A stretch of 64,000 nt of DNA. Source: Micromonospora sediminimaris (GTDB lineage: Bacteria > Actinomycetota > Actinomycetes > Mycobacteriales > Micromonosporaceae). Positions 63,585 through 64,000 of this stretch are shown here, piece by piece. The translations under genes were made by a program, and so were the position numbers. How positions within the stretch are numbered: the first letter of the stretch is position 1; each line of letters begins with the position of its first letter. A model generated the notes under the pieces. The model had not been told where the DNA came from. It searched no databases and worked only from the letters and a program-made list of their open reading frames with translations. The stretch lies in the NCBI GenBank assembly GCA_900112325.1, contig FOLJ01000013.1:124001-188000 (forward strand), in the 5' to 3' direction.

Positions 63585-64000
63585 TCACGCGCTCGTGGCG
63601 GCCACCGCCGTGCGCGCCACCAGGGCCCGACGAAGGTCGTCGTCGGCGTCGGTGACCACCCGACGCAGCCCCGGTGTCAGATCGTCGCGGGCCAGCAACG
63701 CCGCGGCCGCCTCCCGGGTGGGCTGGGACACCGCGTGACGGGGAAAGGCCAGCTTCGCCACCTCATCGGCCACCCAGGGCGTACGCAGCCGCGCGGCGGC
63801 CGGCATGTCCGCGAAGTAGCTGGCCACGTAGGCGCTGGTCAGGTCGGCCTGCTCGGGCTGCCAGAAGCCCTCCGCGGTCGCCTCGACCAGCCGATTCGAC
63901 AGTTCCGTGTTCGACACGATGATCTCCCACGCGGCCTGCTTGGCAGCGGGATCGGGCAGGGCTGCCCGGCACCGGGCGGCCCGCTCGGCACCGGTGGCGC
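63585..64000 (-). CDS. pepN: Aminopeptidase N, C-terminal end only
   Basis: The last 138 residues. CRAALPDPAAKQAAWEIIVSNTELSNRLVEATAEGFWQPEQADL and YFADMPAAARLRTPWVADEVAKLAFPRHAV match the helical ERAP1_C-like domain of actinobacterial PepN (M1 zinc peptidase). The catalytic part lies outside the window at the right. The gene is likely complete in the genome; here it is partial. Confidence 0.85.
   Translation of the reverse strand, partial: ATGAERAARCRAALPDPAAKQAAWEIIVSNTELSNRLVEATAEGFWQPEQADLTSAYVASYFADMPAAARLRTPWVADEVAKLAFPRHAVSQPTREAAAALLARDDLTPGLRRVVTDADDDLRRALVARTAVAATSA

Overview
The window comes from a very GC-rich actinomycete chromosome. The codon use, the many GTG/TTG starts, the GTGA/ATGA stop-start overlaps and the gene order point to Micromonosporaceae (Micromonospora, Salinispora or a relative). 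Much of the order matches the mycobacterial stretch glyS-smtB-zur, uppS-recO-era, the cytidine-deaminase-like gene, the CorC-like gene, ybeY-phoH, rsmE-dnaJ-hrcA, hemW, lepA, rpsT, holA-comEC-comEA, degV-gpgP-rsfS-nadD. It is therefore mostly core chromosome with small accessory insertions. No rRNA, tRNA, CRISPR array, insertion sequence or prophage is visible.

Layout. 1-6.9 kb is accessory and exported: a secreted alpha-amylase cut by the window edge with an upstream hexamer operator array, two membrane-anchored proteins with cellulose-binding-like domains, an NTF2-like protein, a YiiX/NlpC-like hydrolase, a beta-helix protein, and a secreted C39-type peptidase preceded by three evenly spaced SigR-like promoters. 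7-16.2 kb holds dusB, a TPR protein, glyS and a zinc block (Zur box, znuA-znuC-znuB, SmtB-type sensor, zur). 16.2-23.6 kb holds a long acyl-CoA dehydrogenase, membrane proteins, an epoxide-hydrolase-like enzyme, a drug-type ABC ATPase and MerR regulator separated by what looks like a remnant of the partner permease, and a DUF318/TIGR03943 permease pair. 23.8-26.9 kb is a TPP riboswitch followed by the ECF transporter genes ykoE-ykoD-ykoC. gnd, uppS and recO follow.

33.7-44 kb is a housekeeping run: era, a degenerate cytidine deaminase, a CorC-like protein, ybeY, phoH interrupted by a full-size intein with the class 3 signature, a beta-lactamase-family protein, a HIT protein, rsmE, dnaJ and hrcA with a CIRCE operator. 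44-53.9 kb has a DUF4870 protein, hemW, an enoyl-CoA hydratase, a transglycosylase-like protein, a phytanoyl-CoA-dioxygenase-like enzyme, a MOSC protein, lepA and a kinase-like protein. 54-64 kb has rpsT, holA, comEC, comEA, an SDR, degV, a gpgP-type phosphatase, rsfS, nadD and the 3' end of pepN.

Most notable: the class 3 intein in PhoH with a two-motif LAGLIDADG endonuclease; three tandem GGAAT-N18-GTT promoters in front of a codon-biased secreted peptidase; the decayed ABC permease; and several long perfect intergenic hairpins. Most of the window is well-understood core biology, and no clearly new multi-gene system was found.
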